From Hyphomicrobiales bacterium (lineage in GTDB: Bacteria > Pseudomonadota > Alphaproteobacteria > Rhizobiales > Rhizobiaceae): a DNA stretch of 64,000 nucleotides. This document shows positions 18,365 through 27,669 of this stretch, piece after piece. Numbering within the stretch: the stretch's first letter is position 1; every line of letters begins with the position of its first letter. Made by a program: the position numbers and the translations under genes. Below the pieces are notes generated by a model. The model was not told the origin of the DNA. It was given only the letters and a program-made list of their open reading frames with translations, and did not search any database. The stretch is from the NCBI GenBank assembly GCA_900468065.1, contig UBTA01000068.1, positions 62,001 to 126,000 of the forward strand. The letters run 5' to 3'.

Positions 18365-19366
18365 ATGGCCACCTACACGTTCTCCTGCCTTGACGGGCAT
18401 ACCTGCGGAAACCCGGTCCGCCTTGTTTCCGGCGGCGGGCCGCGCCTTGAGGGTGCCAATATGCTGGAGAAGCGCGCCCATTTTCTGCGCGAATTCGACT
18501 GGATCCGCACGGGCCTGATGTTCGAGCCGCGCGGCCATGACATGATGTCGGGCTCGATCCTCTATCCGCCGACCCGCCCCGACTGCGACGTCGCGGTCCT
18601 CTTCATCGAGACCTCCGGCTGCCTGCCGATGTGCGGCCACGGCACCATCGGCACCATCACGATGGCGATCGAGAACGGCTTGATCATGCCGCGCGAGCCC
18701 GGCAGGCTGTCGATCGACGCACCCGCCGGCAAGGTGGACATCACCTACCGGCAGGAAGGCCGCTTCGTCGAGGAAGTCCGCCTGACCAACGTCCCCGGTT
18801 TCCTTTTTGCCGAAGGCCTGACGGCCGAAGTCGAGGGGTTGGGCGAGATCGTCGTCGACGTCGCCTATGGCGGCAATTTCTATGCGATCGTCGAGCCGCA
18901 GAAAAATTTCCGCGACATGGCCGATCACACGGCAGGCGAACTCATCGGCTGGAGCCCCAAGCTGCGGGCTGCGCTGAATGCGAAATACGAGTTCGTTCAT
19001 CCCGAACATCCCGAGATCCGCGGTTTGAGCCACATCCAGTGGACCGGCAAACCCACGGATGCCACCGCCCATGCCCGTAATGCCGTCTTTTACGGCGATA
19101 AGGCCATCGACCGCTCGCCATGCGGCACCGGCACCTCGGCGCGCATGGCGCAGCTTGCCGCCAAGGGCAAGCTCGCTGTCGGCGATGAATTCATCCATGA
19201 GTCCATCATCGGCTCGCTGTTCAAGGGCCGTGTCGAGGCAGCCACCAAGGTTGCCGATCGCGATGCCATCATCCCCTCGATCGCCGGCTGGGCCCGGATG
19301 ACCGGGATCAACACGATCTTCATTGATGACCGCGATCCGTTCGCCCATGGTTTCGTCGTCAAATGA
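18365..19366 (+). CDS. 4-hydroxyproline 2-epimerase
   Basis: This 333-residue proline racemase superfamily member has the full catalytic cysteine pair: Cys90 (MCGHGT) and Cys253 ([12 protein letters not shown]). That pair marks epimerases/racemases and separates it from the dehydratase at 7346-8377. It interconverts trans-4-hydroxy-L-proline and cis-4-hydroxy-D-proline, the first step of the route. The context between the D-hydroxyproline dehydrogenase and aconitase X makes 4-hydroxyproline the likely substrate instead of proline. Its stop overlaps the aconitase X start (ATGA). Confidence 0.92.
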   Translation: MATYTFSCLDGHTCGNPVRLVSGGGPRLEGANMLEKRAHFLREFDWIRTGLMFEPRGHDMMSGSILYPPTRPDCDVAVLFIETSGCLPMCGHGTIGTITMAIENGLIMPREPGRLSIDAPAGKVDITYRQEGRFVEEVRLTNVPGFLFAEGLTAEVEGLGEIVVDVAYGGNFYAIVEPQKNFRDMADHTAGELIGWSPKLRAALNAKYEFVHPEHPEIRGLSHIQWTGKPTDATAHARNAVFYGDKAIDRSPCGTGTSARMAQLAAKGKLAVGDEFIHESIIGSLFKGRVEAATKVADRDAIIPSIAGWARMTGINTIFIDDRDPFAHGFVVK

Positions 19367-21052
19367 GTGAACCGGTGCACGCGAATAGCATCCTTGCCGG
19401 CATTGCCGATGGACCAATCATCGCCTCTTCACAGCCTCTGAGCTTCTGGGGCGGTGTTTCCCCGGAAACCGGAAGCATTATCGACGTGCATCATCCCCTC
19501 CATGGGGTCTGTCTGACCGGCGGCATCCTGATGATGCCGTCGAGCCGGGGGTCCTGCACTGGATCGGGCGTGCTTCTCGATCTGATCCTGACCGCGCGCG
19601 CCGGCAGCACTTGTGTTCAGCGAAGCCGAAGATGTCTTGACCCTTGGTGCGTTGATCGCGGCAGAAATGTTCGGCAAGCCGCTTCCTGTCCTTCGCATTG
19701 CACCAGAGAGCTTTGCGGCGCTGTCGCGCGCCAAAACCGCGCGGATCACCGCAACATCGATCGAGGCGGATGGCATTACTTTGCCCGTTGTGGCGCCGCG
19801 TCTCGCAACACTTCACCTGAGCGATCCCGATCGTGCGATGCTGGACGGGGGGGCGGGGCAGGCGGTCCAGCAGGCGATGCGGATCATCTGCGCCATGGCC
19901 GCCCAGCAAGGCGCAAACTGTCTGGTCGACGTGACGCAGGGTCATATCGACGGCTGCATCTACGCCAGCCCGGCCAATCTGGTTTTTGCCGAAAGAATGG
20001 CCGACATGGGTGCCATGGTGTGCGTGCCGACTACGATGAATGCGATCTCGGTCGACCACGCCAACTGGCGGGCACAAGGTGTGCCCAACTCCTTTGGCGA
20101 TCCGGCCGCAAGGCTTGCCGATGCTTATGTCCGCATGGGTTGCCGGCCGACCTTCACCTGTTCTCCCTATCTTCTGGCCAGCGCACCACAGGCCGGCGAA
20201 ACGATTGCGTGGGCGGAATCCAACGCCGTGATCTTCGCCAATACGGTGCTTGGCGCCCGCACGCCGAAACACCCGGATTTTCTCGACCTGTGCATTGCGC
20301 TCACCGGGCGCGCGCCGCTGTCCGGGGTCTATCTCACGGAAAACCGCAGGGCGCAGTCGATCATCGATGTCGAATTGCCCGATAATGTCGATGACGCTTT
20401 CTGGCCGTTGATCGGCTATCTCGCCGGTCATGCGGCGCCCGACCGCATCCCTCTCTTGCGCGGTCTCGCATCGGCGCGCCCCTCCAAGGACGACCTTAAG
20501 GCGCTGTGCGCTGCGTTTGGCACCACCTCGGCTGCCCCGATGCTGCATGTCGAGGGCGTTACGCCTGAAGCCGAAGGTGCGGCCGGCGCAGGCATCGAGG
20601 AAAAAACTATTACCCGCGCCGACATGGAAGAGGCGTGGACACGGCTGAATACGGGACCCGAGCAGGTCGAACTCGTCGCCATCGGCAGCCCGCACGCCTC
20701 GCTGACCGAATGCCGGGCATTGGCCGCAGCACTTGCCGGGCGTAAACGCCGGCCGGATGTCGCGGTTATCGTCACGGCAGGCCACCAGGTCATCGCCGAG
20801 GCGCGCGCTGACGGCACGCTCGGAAATCTTGAGCAGAGCGGCGTGCGCATCGTGCCTGATTTGTGCTGGTGTTCGATCAGCGAGCCGGTTTTCCCGACGC
20901 GCACCCGCACGCTGATCACCAATTCCGGCAAATACGCCCATTACGGCCCCGGCCTGAGCAACCGCGTCGTCCGCTTCGGCAGTCTTGCCGATTGCGTCGA
21001 GGCGGCAGTCACTGGCGGCGTTCCGGCGCGGCTCCCCGTCTGGCTGCGGTAG
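19363..21052 (+). pseudogene. Aconitase X (cis-3-hydroxy-L-proline dehydratase, type I fusion) with a frameshift
   Basis: The first frame from 19363 encodes the small swivelling domain ([39 protein letters not shown]). The large catalytic domain continues in the next frame from about 19604 ([41 protein letters not shown]) to the stop at 21050-21052. The protein sequence reads smoothly if the frame changes at 19602-19604, where one extra G or two missing bases would explain it. A TGA at 19589-19591 closes the second frame upstream, and the first frame lacks a stop until 20385, so this is not the two-subunit type. In related bacteria the enzyme makes pyrroline-2-carboxylate. It may be broken, or the read may contain an error. 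Confidence 0.8.
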
Positions 21053-21091
21053 GCCCCTTGGCGGCTAAAACCCGGCGCCGGCCGCATGCAG

Positions 21092-21514
21092 CTAGACCGC
21101 CGCGTCGGTGTTGTTGTTCACGCTCAGCACCGTTAGGCGATGGCGCCGCTCGTCTCGCGCGGTCCACTCGATCGACTGTCCTTCCGACAGGCCGATCAAA
21201 GCCGTGCCGATCGGCGTCAAAATTGAGATTTTGCCCTGGGCGATATCGGCTTCGCCGGGATAAACGAGCGTGACCTGACGCGTCTGGCCCTCTTCGTTAC
21301 TGTATTCCAGCTTTGACCCCATGCGCACGGCATTGGAGGGCATGGCGTGCTGCTTGACGATTTTTGCTCTCTCGAGTTCGGCCAGAAGTTCGTCCGCCAA
21401 TGCCGGCATCCGGCCGGCGACTGCAACGGCAAGGCTATTCAATCGCTTTTCATCGACGTCGCTGACGATGATCTTGGGTTTGTTGCGGCGTGCGCTTGTT
21501 ACATTGATTGTCAT
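21092..21514 (-). CDS. rnk: Nucleoside diphosphate kinase regulator, GreA/Rnk family
   Basis: This 140-residue protein has an N-terminal coiled-coil-like helical part (residues 20-55) and a GreA/GreB C-terminal domain (about 60-135; VTLVYPGEADIAQGKISIL, TPIGTALIGLSEGQSIEW). This is the Rnk layout: Rnk binds RNA polymerase without transcript-cleavage activity. It is convergent with aconitase X and has AGGAA just before the ATG at 21514. It has no evident link with the hydroxyproline genes. Confidence 0.88.
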   Translation of the reverse strand: MTINVTSARRNKPKIIVSDVDEKRLNSLAVAVAGRMPALADELLAELERAKIVKQHAMPSNAVRMGSKLEYSNEEGQTRQVTLVYPGEADIAQGKISILTPIGTALIGLSEGQSIEWTARDERRHRLTVLSVNNNTDAAV

Positions 21515-22125
21515 TGTCGTTCCTGACCCACCGCGCGCACTGTGGCGCGACCGGCGTGGTTCATCTCCATATGAAGGGGGATGGTTCGATCGATCTGCCG
21601 CGGCCGCCTGAACGCGATCGAAAACACGGCATCTCGAATGTTTGTGATTTGCACGTCACCCCCGCGCGCGGAGGTTTTCTGCCGGGCCGGGGGCTACAAT
21701 CCTGGGATCGGGAAAACCCGATTGGTAAGGTTGAGCAGACGAGGGGCGGGCAGTGGTTTCATGGCCGCCATGCTTGGCGTATTTGCTGATGTTGTCAAGT
21801 AGAAGAGATGCCGCTCGCCTTGACTTCGAACAGGGATTGGCTAAACCCAGCGGAATGATGTCGAATATCGTGACCCACCCTTGGCGAGAGTCTAAACTCT
21901 CGAAAACCGGCACCTAGCCCGGACGTTGAAGAAGCCCTGGCTTGACGTTCGGGACGGCCAGGATTTCCGATACCCTTCATTCGACAGCTGTCGTGTACCC
22001 GGTGCAATTCTCCGGGATTTCAAAGACCCGCAAGGTTTGATCCCGCCCGTGGAATGACGTGCGGATACAGTCGTTGCGTCGTGGTTGGCACATGTCAGAC
22101 AGCAAAGCTTCCGGAATAGACCGCA
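21515..22125. other. Intergenic region, no supported gene
   Basis: These 611 bases between rnk and the pseudouridine synthase hold no coding sequence that I can support. Short frames on both strands lack family features and ribosome-binding sites. Promoters for both flanking genes must lie here. Confidence 0.5.
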
Positions 22126-22881
22126 GTGTCAAAACGTGCATCCGATAACAACGGCACCCGTGCAACCATCTGCCGTGCCATTTCCAAACTGGGCTACTGT
22201 TCGCGCACGCAAGCCGAAGCGCTTGTTGGCCAACGGCGCGTGACACTGGGTGGCCGGGTGGTCACCGACATTCTGACATGGGCTGACGTTCATTCGGATG
22301 CGATTGCGATTGATGGCGTTCGGCTTGTCGCGCAATCCAGTCTCTATCTGATGCTGAACAAGCCTCGTGGCATGGTCACCACGCGTGCCGATCCGGATGG
22401 GCGCCCAACCGTCTTCAATTGTCTGGCGCATATGGACAACCCCTTCCTGTCACCGGTTGGCCGCCTGGACAAGGCGAGCGAGGGGTTACTGCTGTTCACC
22501 AACGATACGGTGCTGGCGCAGCGCCTGCTCGACCCCGTCACCAATATCGGCAAGATCTACCATGTTCAGGTCAGGGGCACGCCGTCTGAGGATGTGCTCG
22601 TCCGGATGCGCAATGGTGTCCGCGACAATGGCGAGATATTGAAAGCGTCGGCTGTCCGGGTGTTGCGTTTGGGCGAAAGAAACGCCTGGCTTGAGGTCGA
22701 GCTGAGGGAGGGCCGTTACCGGCAGATCAGAAGAATGCTTGAGGCCGTGGATATCGAATGTCTGCGGCTCGTCCGTGTCGCGATCGACGCCATAAAGCTG
22801 GGCGAACTGCCGAAGGGTGCGGTCCGTTCTCTGACGCAGCGTGAGGTCGAGACATTGCAGCTACGGACCAGGACGGCCTGA
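22126..22881 (+). CDS. Pseudouridine synthase, RsuA/RluB/E/F family
   Basis: This 251-residue protein has an N-terminal S4 RNA-binding domain (about residues 13-60; ICRAISKLGYCSRTQAEALV, GGRVV) and a catalytic domain with the family motif GRLDKASEGLLLFTND, where Asp is the catalytic residue. It also has EGRYRQIRRMLEAV near the C-terminus. It isomerises uridine in rRNA; the exact position cannot be assigned. The start is a GTG at 22126, since no in-frame ATG fits. It is monocistronic as far as visible. Confidence 0.88.
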   Translation: MSKRASDNNGTRATICRAISKLGYCSRTQAEALVGQRRVTLGGRVVTDILTWADVHSDAIAIDGVRLVAQSSLYLMLNKPRGMVTTRADPDGRPTVFNCLAHMDNPFLSPVGRLDKASEGLLLFTNDTVLAQRLLDPVTNIGKIYHVQVRGTPSEDVLVRMRNGVRDNGEILKASAVRVLRLGERNAWLEVELREGRYRQIRRMLEAVDIECLRLVRVAIDAIKLGELPKGAVRSLTQREVETLQLRTRTA

Positions 22882-23004
22882 GTGTACAGACTGTGCCAAC
22901 GCGATGAAACGCCGGGCATGATATTTGCTGACCGGCGAACGCGTTTTTGCCCGATGATGTGCGGTTCGCTCTAATTCATCTCGCGTCAACCGCTCGCAGC
23001 AGAT

Positions 23005-23967
23005 ATGGTTTCCGGTATGGATTCGCGTCAAAAGCCCGCACCGTCAATGCCCGTTCAGACACATCAGGTGCCCGGTTGGGCGGCGCTGCGCGGCGCGCCG
23101 AGCGATGGCGATGCGGCTTTCCTGGCCGGCGCAGCCCTGAATTCCCTCGATAGTCTGGTGCGCTCGGAGGTTGTCTGGGCCGGAGCGTGGCGTCAACGCC
23201 TGGGGCTCCGTTCGGCTCTTGCCGGACTGCGACTGATGGGGCGCTTGGAGGAGGAAGGCGCGTTGCGCGATGCTGTTTTGCTGCCGGCGCCGGGCGGTGA
23301 TCCGGGCCCGGCCGGAAATGTGCTTGTCGCCTATAAGAAGCTATCCAGCCGCATGATCTCCATCAATACAAAGACGCTGCATGAAATCGCAGATCTTTTC
23401 GCGCTGCGCCGGGACGAGGCGTTGGAACAGGTGCCGGGCGTGATCGATGATGTACTGCAGGGCGGCCGGGCAGCGCCCTTTGCCGTCGCCGGGCTGGTGA
23501 CGGCAGTCTGCGACCTGCGCCCTGACGCGGAAATACTCGCCTGGTGGCTTGCTGACTGGATATTGGCCAAGAAACTGGGTTGGCAGTATCCGGTCCCCCT
23601 GTTAATGGCCGAGCGTTATGGGGCCGTGTTCCGGACCGGAACGGGCAAGGGCAGAGTGCGGCCGGGTGACGAAGCCTTTGAACGGACCGTCTGCCTGGCG
23701 CTGGTTCAGGGCGTATCGGAAGCGCTGCGTCAGGCCACCGAGACCGGCCGCCGGGCCGAGCAGCTCCTTGCGGTGGCATCGAAGGTGCGAACCAAGGGCG
23801 CTGAAACAGTCATTCGTCAGTTACTGAACGAGGATGCATTATCCGCCTCGGCGCCAGGAACCAAGCTCTCCCGCTGGGCTAGCCGGCGGCTGTTCGAGCG
23901 GCTGGAAACGCTGGGCGCGGTGCGCGAACTGTCCGGGCGCTCGACGTTCCGGATCTACGGGTTGTGA
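23005..23967 (+). CDS. DUF1403 family protein
   Basis: This 320-residue protein (or 316 from the ATG at 23017) resembles DUF1403 proteins found in rhizobia, often on plasmids. No signal peptide or membrane helix is evident; it is mostly helical, with conserved-looking segments VPGWAALRGAPSDGDAAFLAGA near the start, DLRPDAEILAWWLADWILA and LLMAERYGAVFRTGTG in the middle. The C-terminal 50 residues (LSRWASRRLFERLETLGAVREL, then a short beta ending) could be a small winged helix. It ends one base before the scpB start, so the two are translated together. Function unknown. Confidence 0.75.
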   Translation: MVSGMDSRQKPAPSMPVQTHQVPGWAALRGAPSDGDAAFLAGAALNSLDSLVRSEVVWAGAWRQRLGLRSALAGLRLMGRLEEEGALRDAVLLPAPGGDPGPAGNVLVAYKKLSSRMISINTKTLHEIADLFALRRDEALEQVPGVIDDVLQGGRAAPFAVAGLVTAVCDLRPDAEILAWWLADWILAKKLGWQYPVPLLMAERYGAVFRTGTGKGRVRPGDEAFERTVCLALVQGVSEALRQATETGRRAEQLLAVASKVRTKGAETVIRQLLNEDALSASAPGTKLSRWASRRLFERLETLGAVRELSGRSTFRIYGL

Positions 23968-23968
23968 A

Positions 23969-24664
23969 ATGGCAGGACAAAGCATAGCCAAGTCGCAAGG
24001 GCGCGCAAAGAGGGCGGCGAGCGCAGACGAATCCGGTTTCGATCGCGAACTGGAAGATTTGCCTGCGGACCTGCGTTGGCGTGAGTGGATGATGCGTGCC
24101 GAAGCGGTGATATTTGCGTCCGCGGTCCCGGTCGACCGGGACGCCTTGGCCCGTGTGGTCGGCACGAACTGCAGCATCGACCTCCTGATCGACGATCTGC
24201 GCGAGGAATTGCGCGGCAGGCCCTATGACCTGGTCTCTGTGGGCGGTGGCTGGCAGCATCGTACACGCTCTTCCTACGCCCGCATGATTCAGGCATCGGC
24301 GGCGCCGACACGCTCAGCGGCTTCCACCTTATCACAGCATGAGGCGATGGTACTAATGGCGGTGGGATATTTCCAGCCGGTGACCCGTGGCGAACTCTCG
24401 GCAATGTTTGGCAAGGATGTCAGCCGCGATACGATTGCCGGGTTGCGCCATGCGCAGTTTATCGCGCCCGGCCCTCGCAGCCCAACGCCAGGTGCACCCT
24501 ATACCTATATTACGACCCCCTTTTTTCTCTCGGCTTTTGGCTTTGATACGCTGCGTGATCTCCCGGATATCGAAATGCTCGAGGATGCCGGTCTGTTGAA
24601 CAGGAAGAGCGTTACGGCGGAGATGGTGGGGATCGTGTCTGCCGATGATGACGAAGAGGACTGA
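23969..24664 (+). CDS. scpB: SMC-Scp complex subunit ScpB homologue
   Basis: This 231-residue protein shows the ScpB pattern of two winged-helix domains: about residues 33-100 (MMRAEAVIFASAVPVDRDAL, a degenerate second half) and about 115-185 (LSQHEAMVLMAVGYFQPVTR, RDTIAGLRHAQFIAP), followed by the typical LSAFGFDTLRDLPDIEML stretch. ScpB dimers bind the ScpA kleisin and SMC in chromosome segregation. No scpA or smc gene is nearby; the partner in the operon is DUF1403. The start at 23969 gives the usual length; the open frame upstream overlaps DUF1403. It may be an accessory paralogue of the chromosomal ScpB. Confidence 0.85.
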   Translation: MAGQSIAKSQGRAKRAASADESGFDRELEDLPADLRWREWMMRAEAVIFASAVPVDRDALARVVGTNCSIDLLIDDLREELRGRPYDLVSVGGGWQHRTRSSYARMIQASAAPTRSAASTLSQHEAMVLMAVGYFQPVTRGELSAMFGKDVSRDTIAGLRHAQFIAPGPRSPTPGAPYTYITTPFFLSAFGFDTLRDLPDIEMLEDAGLLNRKSVTAEMVGIVSADDDEED

Positions 24665-25298
24665 CCTGATCATGCTGCGTGACGCTGTGGGATTTTTTTC
24701 AAAAGCCGGCGCGGCGTTATGCGCCGTTTTCGCTTGCCTTTCGTTGGCCCCGGATGTCGCGCAAGCAGACTGGCAAGCCACTGAGGTGGTACAGTCCTAC
24801 GCGATCAGCGGGAAGACGGGGCCGGAACTCTATGCGTCGATTGGCGAGCGGGGTCCCAGTGTCGGCGGCAAGGGCCGTGCGATCGCAGTGACCAATTTCA
24901 AGCTGACATGGACCCGCAAATATGAGCCGCAGGCCAATGCCTGCGTCCTCGTTTCGGCACGGCCGAAACTGACGATCACTTATGTCCTGCCGAAACCGGC
25001 GCAGCGTTTGCCGCCCGCTATGGCTGAGGGCTGGCAAACGTTCATTAACGGCGTGCACAAACACGAGCGGGTGCATGGTGACCTCATCAAGGACATGGTG
25101 AGGAAGATCGAAGCGGTATCCGTGGGGTTATCGGCCCCTGGCGATCCGAAGTGCCAGAAGGTCCGCGCGAACTTGACGGAACGCCTCGGCGAGCTTTCGC
25201 GCGCACAGCGCCAGCAAAGCCGCGATTTCGATCGGGCCGAACTCAGCAACGGCGGCAATATTCACCAACTCGTTCTCGCTCTGATCAACGGACGATAG
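24645..25298 (+). CDS. DUF922 domain protein, predicted secreted Zn-dependent protease
   Basis: This 217-residue protein has a signal peptide (hydrophobic stretch about residues 19-41, ending VAQA-D) and the DUF922 zinc motif HERVH (HKHERVHGDLIKDM), a HExxH-type site. Relatives are predicted periplasmic or secreted proteases of unknown substrate. The given start overlaps scpB by 20 bases; an ATG at 24672 would avoid the overlap and still leave the signal peptide. It probably forms one transcription unit with DUF1403 and scpB, although its location outside the cytoplasm does not fit DNA segregation. Confidence 0.82.
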   Translation: MMTKRTDLIMLRDAVGFFSKAGAALCAVFACLSLAPDVAQADWQATEVVQSYAISGKTGPELYASIGERGPSVGGKGRAIAVTNFKLTWTRKYEPQANACVLVSARPKLTITYVLPKPAQRLPPAMAEGWQTFINGVHKHERVHGDLIKDMVRKIEAVSVGLSAPGDPKCQKVRANLTERLGELSRAQRQQSRDFDRAELSNGGNIHQLVLALINGR

Positions 25299-25611
25299 AG
25301 TGGCCTAACATAGCGGTTTGCAAAAAACGCGATGCCTGTGCTGCGCAGGAAAATCCGACGGCACTTTCAGGCCCCACAGACGACGTGTCCCACCGACAAA
25401 CGTCTTCGGCGAGTCCTCTCATTTGGCCGCAACTCAACGGCGGCGAGCGTCCAGTTATGGATTGTTTTCCTTGTTTAGCGGTGATGCACATGGGGTTTAT
25501 GAAAATGAATTTCATAAAACTGAGAATTTTGCGGATTCTGGTTGACGCGTTTGAAAATCTGCCTCAGTCTGAGAAAATAAATTACGACAATAAACGGGGA
25601 ATACCAGAAGA
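25299..25611. promoter_or_regulatory. Promoter region of the Gfo/Idh-ABC sugar operon
   Basis: These 313 bases hold no supported gene. The right half becomes AT-rich and carries the strong inverted repeat at 25496-25518 described separately. The downstream gene has GGGGA about 13 bases before its ATG. Confidence 0.5.
25496..25518. promoter_or_regulatory. Probable RpiR/MurR operator palindrome
   Basis: Perfect 9-base arms TTTATGAAA and TTTCATAAA flank a 5-base spacer, about 93 bases before the first gene of the sugar operon. The shape (TGAAA-N5-TTTCA core) fits operators of RpiR family regulators, and an RpiR gene lies in the same cluster at 33744-34607. A related but imperfect copy is at 33132-33150. 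Confidence 0.6.
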
Positions 25612-26769
25612 ATGAAAGTTGGTATCATTGGGCTCGGATTCCGTCTTGGCTATCTGGGGTATGTCTTCAAGGCCATGGACGAACGCTTCGAGATCGCCGG
25701 ATACGTCGATCCGAATCCGGCTGGTTTGCCGGGTCTTGTCGAAAAAGGTATCTCCGCCGGCACCGCCTATGGGACCCCCGAAGACCTGATTGCCAACGAG
25801 AAGCTCGATCTTCTGATGATCGGCTCACCCAATCATATGCATCTCGATCATATTCGCATCGGCCTGGAATCCGGCCTCAAGGTCTTCAGCGAAAAGCCGA
25901 TCGTCTCGACGGTCGAAGAGAGCATTGAGCTCGCCCGCCTGATGGCAAAATACGGCCACGAACGGCTGATGGTCGGGCTCGTCCTGCGCTATGCGCCGAT
26001 GTATCGCGACCTACGAGCAGCACAGGCTGCCGGCACGCTCGGGCAGATCGTCTCGATCGAGGCGTCCGAGCATATCGAGCCCTATCACGGCGCTTTCTTC
26101 ATGCGTGACTGGCGCCGCTACGAGCGTTACTCCGGCAGCTTCATGCTGGAAAAATGCTGCCACGATCTCGATCTCTACAACGGCATTATCGGCGCACGGC
26201 CGGAGCGGGTCGCGAGCTTCGGCGGCCGCAAGAGCTTCATTCCGGAAAACGACCCGGCGCGCGAAGGCATCAACGATCTCGAACTCTTCCATCGCAAGCC
26301 AAGCGGCTGGATGGGCTCCGACAAGGTGTTCGACAGCGATGGCGATATCATCGATTACCAGGTGGCGATCGTCGAATATGCCAATGGCGTCGGCATGAAC
26401 TTCCACACCAATCTCAACGTGCCCGACCAGTTCCGCCGCTTTTGCATCATGGGTTCGCGCGGCATGGCCGAGGGCGATTTCATTCGCGGCTATTTCGACG
26501 TTCACGAGATGCTGACCGGCAAGAAGGTCGTGGAGAACAAGTATACAGCGACAGCGCTGTCGCAACATTACGGCGCCGACGAGCAGATGGCCACCGACAT
26601 CATCGGTCATGTCCGCGATGGCCGCGCGCTGCCGGTCTCGACGATCGATGCCCTTGAAGCGGGTATCCTCGCCTTGTCCATGGATGAAGCGCGGCGCAAA
26701 CGCACCGTTGTCGATTTACGGCCGGTCTGGGATCGCTTTGACGAGGCGCTCCACTCCCGTGCGGCTTAA
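25612..26769 (+). CDS. Gfo/Idh/MocA family oxidoreductase
   Basis: This 385-residue protein has an N-terminal NAD(P)-binding fold (MKVGIIGLGFRLGYLG) and the family EKP motif at residues 94-96, whose lysine acts in catalysis, followed by the alpha/beta substrate domain (about 125-370). Members oxidise or epimerise sugars, inositols and amino sugars. It is the first gene of a sugar ABC operon, with the permease start 12 bases after its stop, so it probably acts on the imported compound. The precise substrate cannot be read from the sequence. Confidence 0.88.
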   Translation: MKVGIIGLGFRLGYLGYVFKAMDERFEIAGYVDPNPAGLPGLVEKGISAGTAYGTPEDLIANEKLDLLMIGSPNHMHLDHIRIGLESGLKVFSEKPIVSTVEESIELARLMAKYGHERLMVGLVLRYAPMYRDLRAAQAAGTLGQIVSIEASEHIEPYHGAFFMRDWRRYERYSGSFMLEKCCHDLDLYNGIIGARPERVASFGGRKSFIPENDPAREGINDLELFHRKPSGWMGSDKVFDSDGDIIDYQVAIVEYANGVGMNFHTNLNVPDQFRRFCIMGSRGMAEGDFIRGYFDVHEMLTGKKVVENKYTATALSQHYGADEQMATDIIGHVRDGRALPVSTIDALEAGILALSMDEARRKRTVVDLRPVWDRFDEALHSRAA

Positions 26770-26781
26770 AGAGGGCGTAAG

Positions 26782-27669
26782 ATGAACGTTCAGCGCAGCA
26801 CTCTCATTTTCGCCTGGATCCTTTTGCTGCCGGCCGTTCTCTACGTCGTCGTGATCGTTGCCTATCCGCTCCTGGACACATTCATTTTGTCGTTCACGGA
26901 CGCGTCGCTGAAGAAGACGACCAACTGGGTCGGCTGGATCAACTACGAGAAGATCTTCAACACCACCTTTGCCGAGGTCATCATCCGCACCTTCGTGTGG
27001 ACCTTCTTCTCGGTGGCGATCAAGATGATCATCGGTGTCTTCGGAGCCTGCATGCTGAATGCGGCGGTCCCCGGCCGGGCGCTGTTTCGCGTCTTGACCA
27101 TGCCGCCGTGGATCGTGCCGATGGCGATCGGCATCTTCATGTGGGGCTGGATGTACAATGGCCAGTTCGGCATGATTTCCGGCGTCTTGCAGAACTGGGG
27201 CATTATCGATGGCCCCATCGCATTCCTTGCCCGTGGCTCGACGGCTTTCTGGGCAACCATCATCACCGACGTCTGGATCGGCGTACCGCTGGTGACACTC
27301 TATATGCTGGCGGCGATGCAGGCCGTGCCGCAGGATCTTTACGAGGCTGCGTGGACCGATGGGGCAGGGCGCTTCTATCGTTTCCGTCGCATCACACTGC
27401 CGCTGCTGATCCCGTCCTTGATCACCATGTCGATGTTGTCGCTGATCGCCACATTCAACTCGTTCGACATCATCTGGATCCTGACGCAAGGCGGGCCGAA
27501 CGGTGAAACGACGACGATGATCATCGATACCTACAGGACGGCGATCGGTTCGAAGAAATACGGCGAAGGTGCTGCCCGGGCCGTGCTGATCTGCATCTTT
27601 CTGTCGATTTTCTGCCTGGCCTATTTTCGGGTGACCAGCCGGCTTTCTGCGGGAGAATCCAACCGATGA
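26782..27669 (+). CDS. Sugar ABC transporter permease 1 (CUT1, MalF type)
   Basis: This 295-residue inner-membrane protein has six predicted helices and the EAA loop QDLYEAAWTDGAGRFYRFRR that contacts the ATPase. It belongs to the CUT1 family importing oligosaccharides, glycerol phosphate and similar compounds. GAGGG precedes the start at a good distance. Its stop overlaps the next permease start as ATGA, so the two channel subunits are made together. Confidence 0.93.
   Translation: MNVQRSTLIFAWILLLPAVLYVVVIVAYPLLDTFILSFTDASLKKTTNWVGWINYEKIFNTTFAEVIIRTFVWTFFSVAIKMIIGVFGACMLNAAVPGRALFRVLTMPPWIVPMAIGIFMWGWMYNGQFGMISGVLQNWGIIDGPIAFLARGSTAFWATIITDVWIGVPLVTLYMLAAMQAVPQDLYEAAWTDGAGRFYRFRRITLPLLIPSLITMSMLSLIATFNSFDIIWILTQGGPNGETTTMIIDTYRTAIGSKKYGEGAARAVLICIFLSIFCLAYFRVTSRLSAGESNR

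Noticed and set aside
18011-19417. Minus-strand frame opposite the dehydrogenase and epimerase
   Set aside because: Both plus-strand genes have intact catalytic motifs; the reverse frame is a GC-rich shadow.
19604-20385. Continuation of the first aconitase X frame to 20385
   Set aside because: After about 19602 it becomes Arg/Cys-rich with no family similarity, while the next frame carries the catalytic domain.
25151-25615. Plus-strand frame spanning the DUF922 end and the intergenic region
   Set aside because: It overlaps a supported gene, lacks a start site, and the palindrome and promoter lie inside it.
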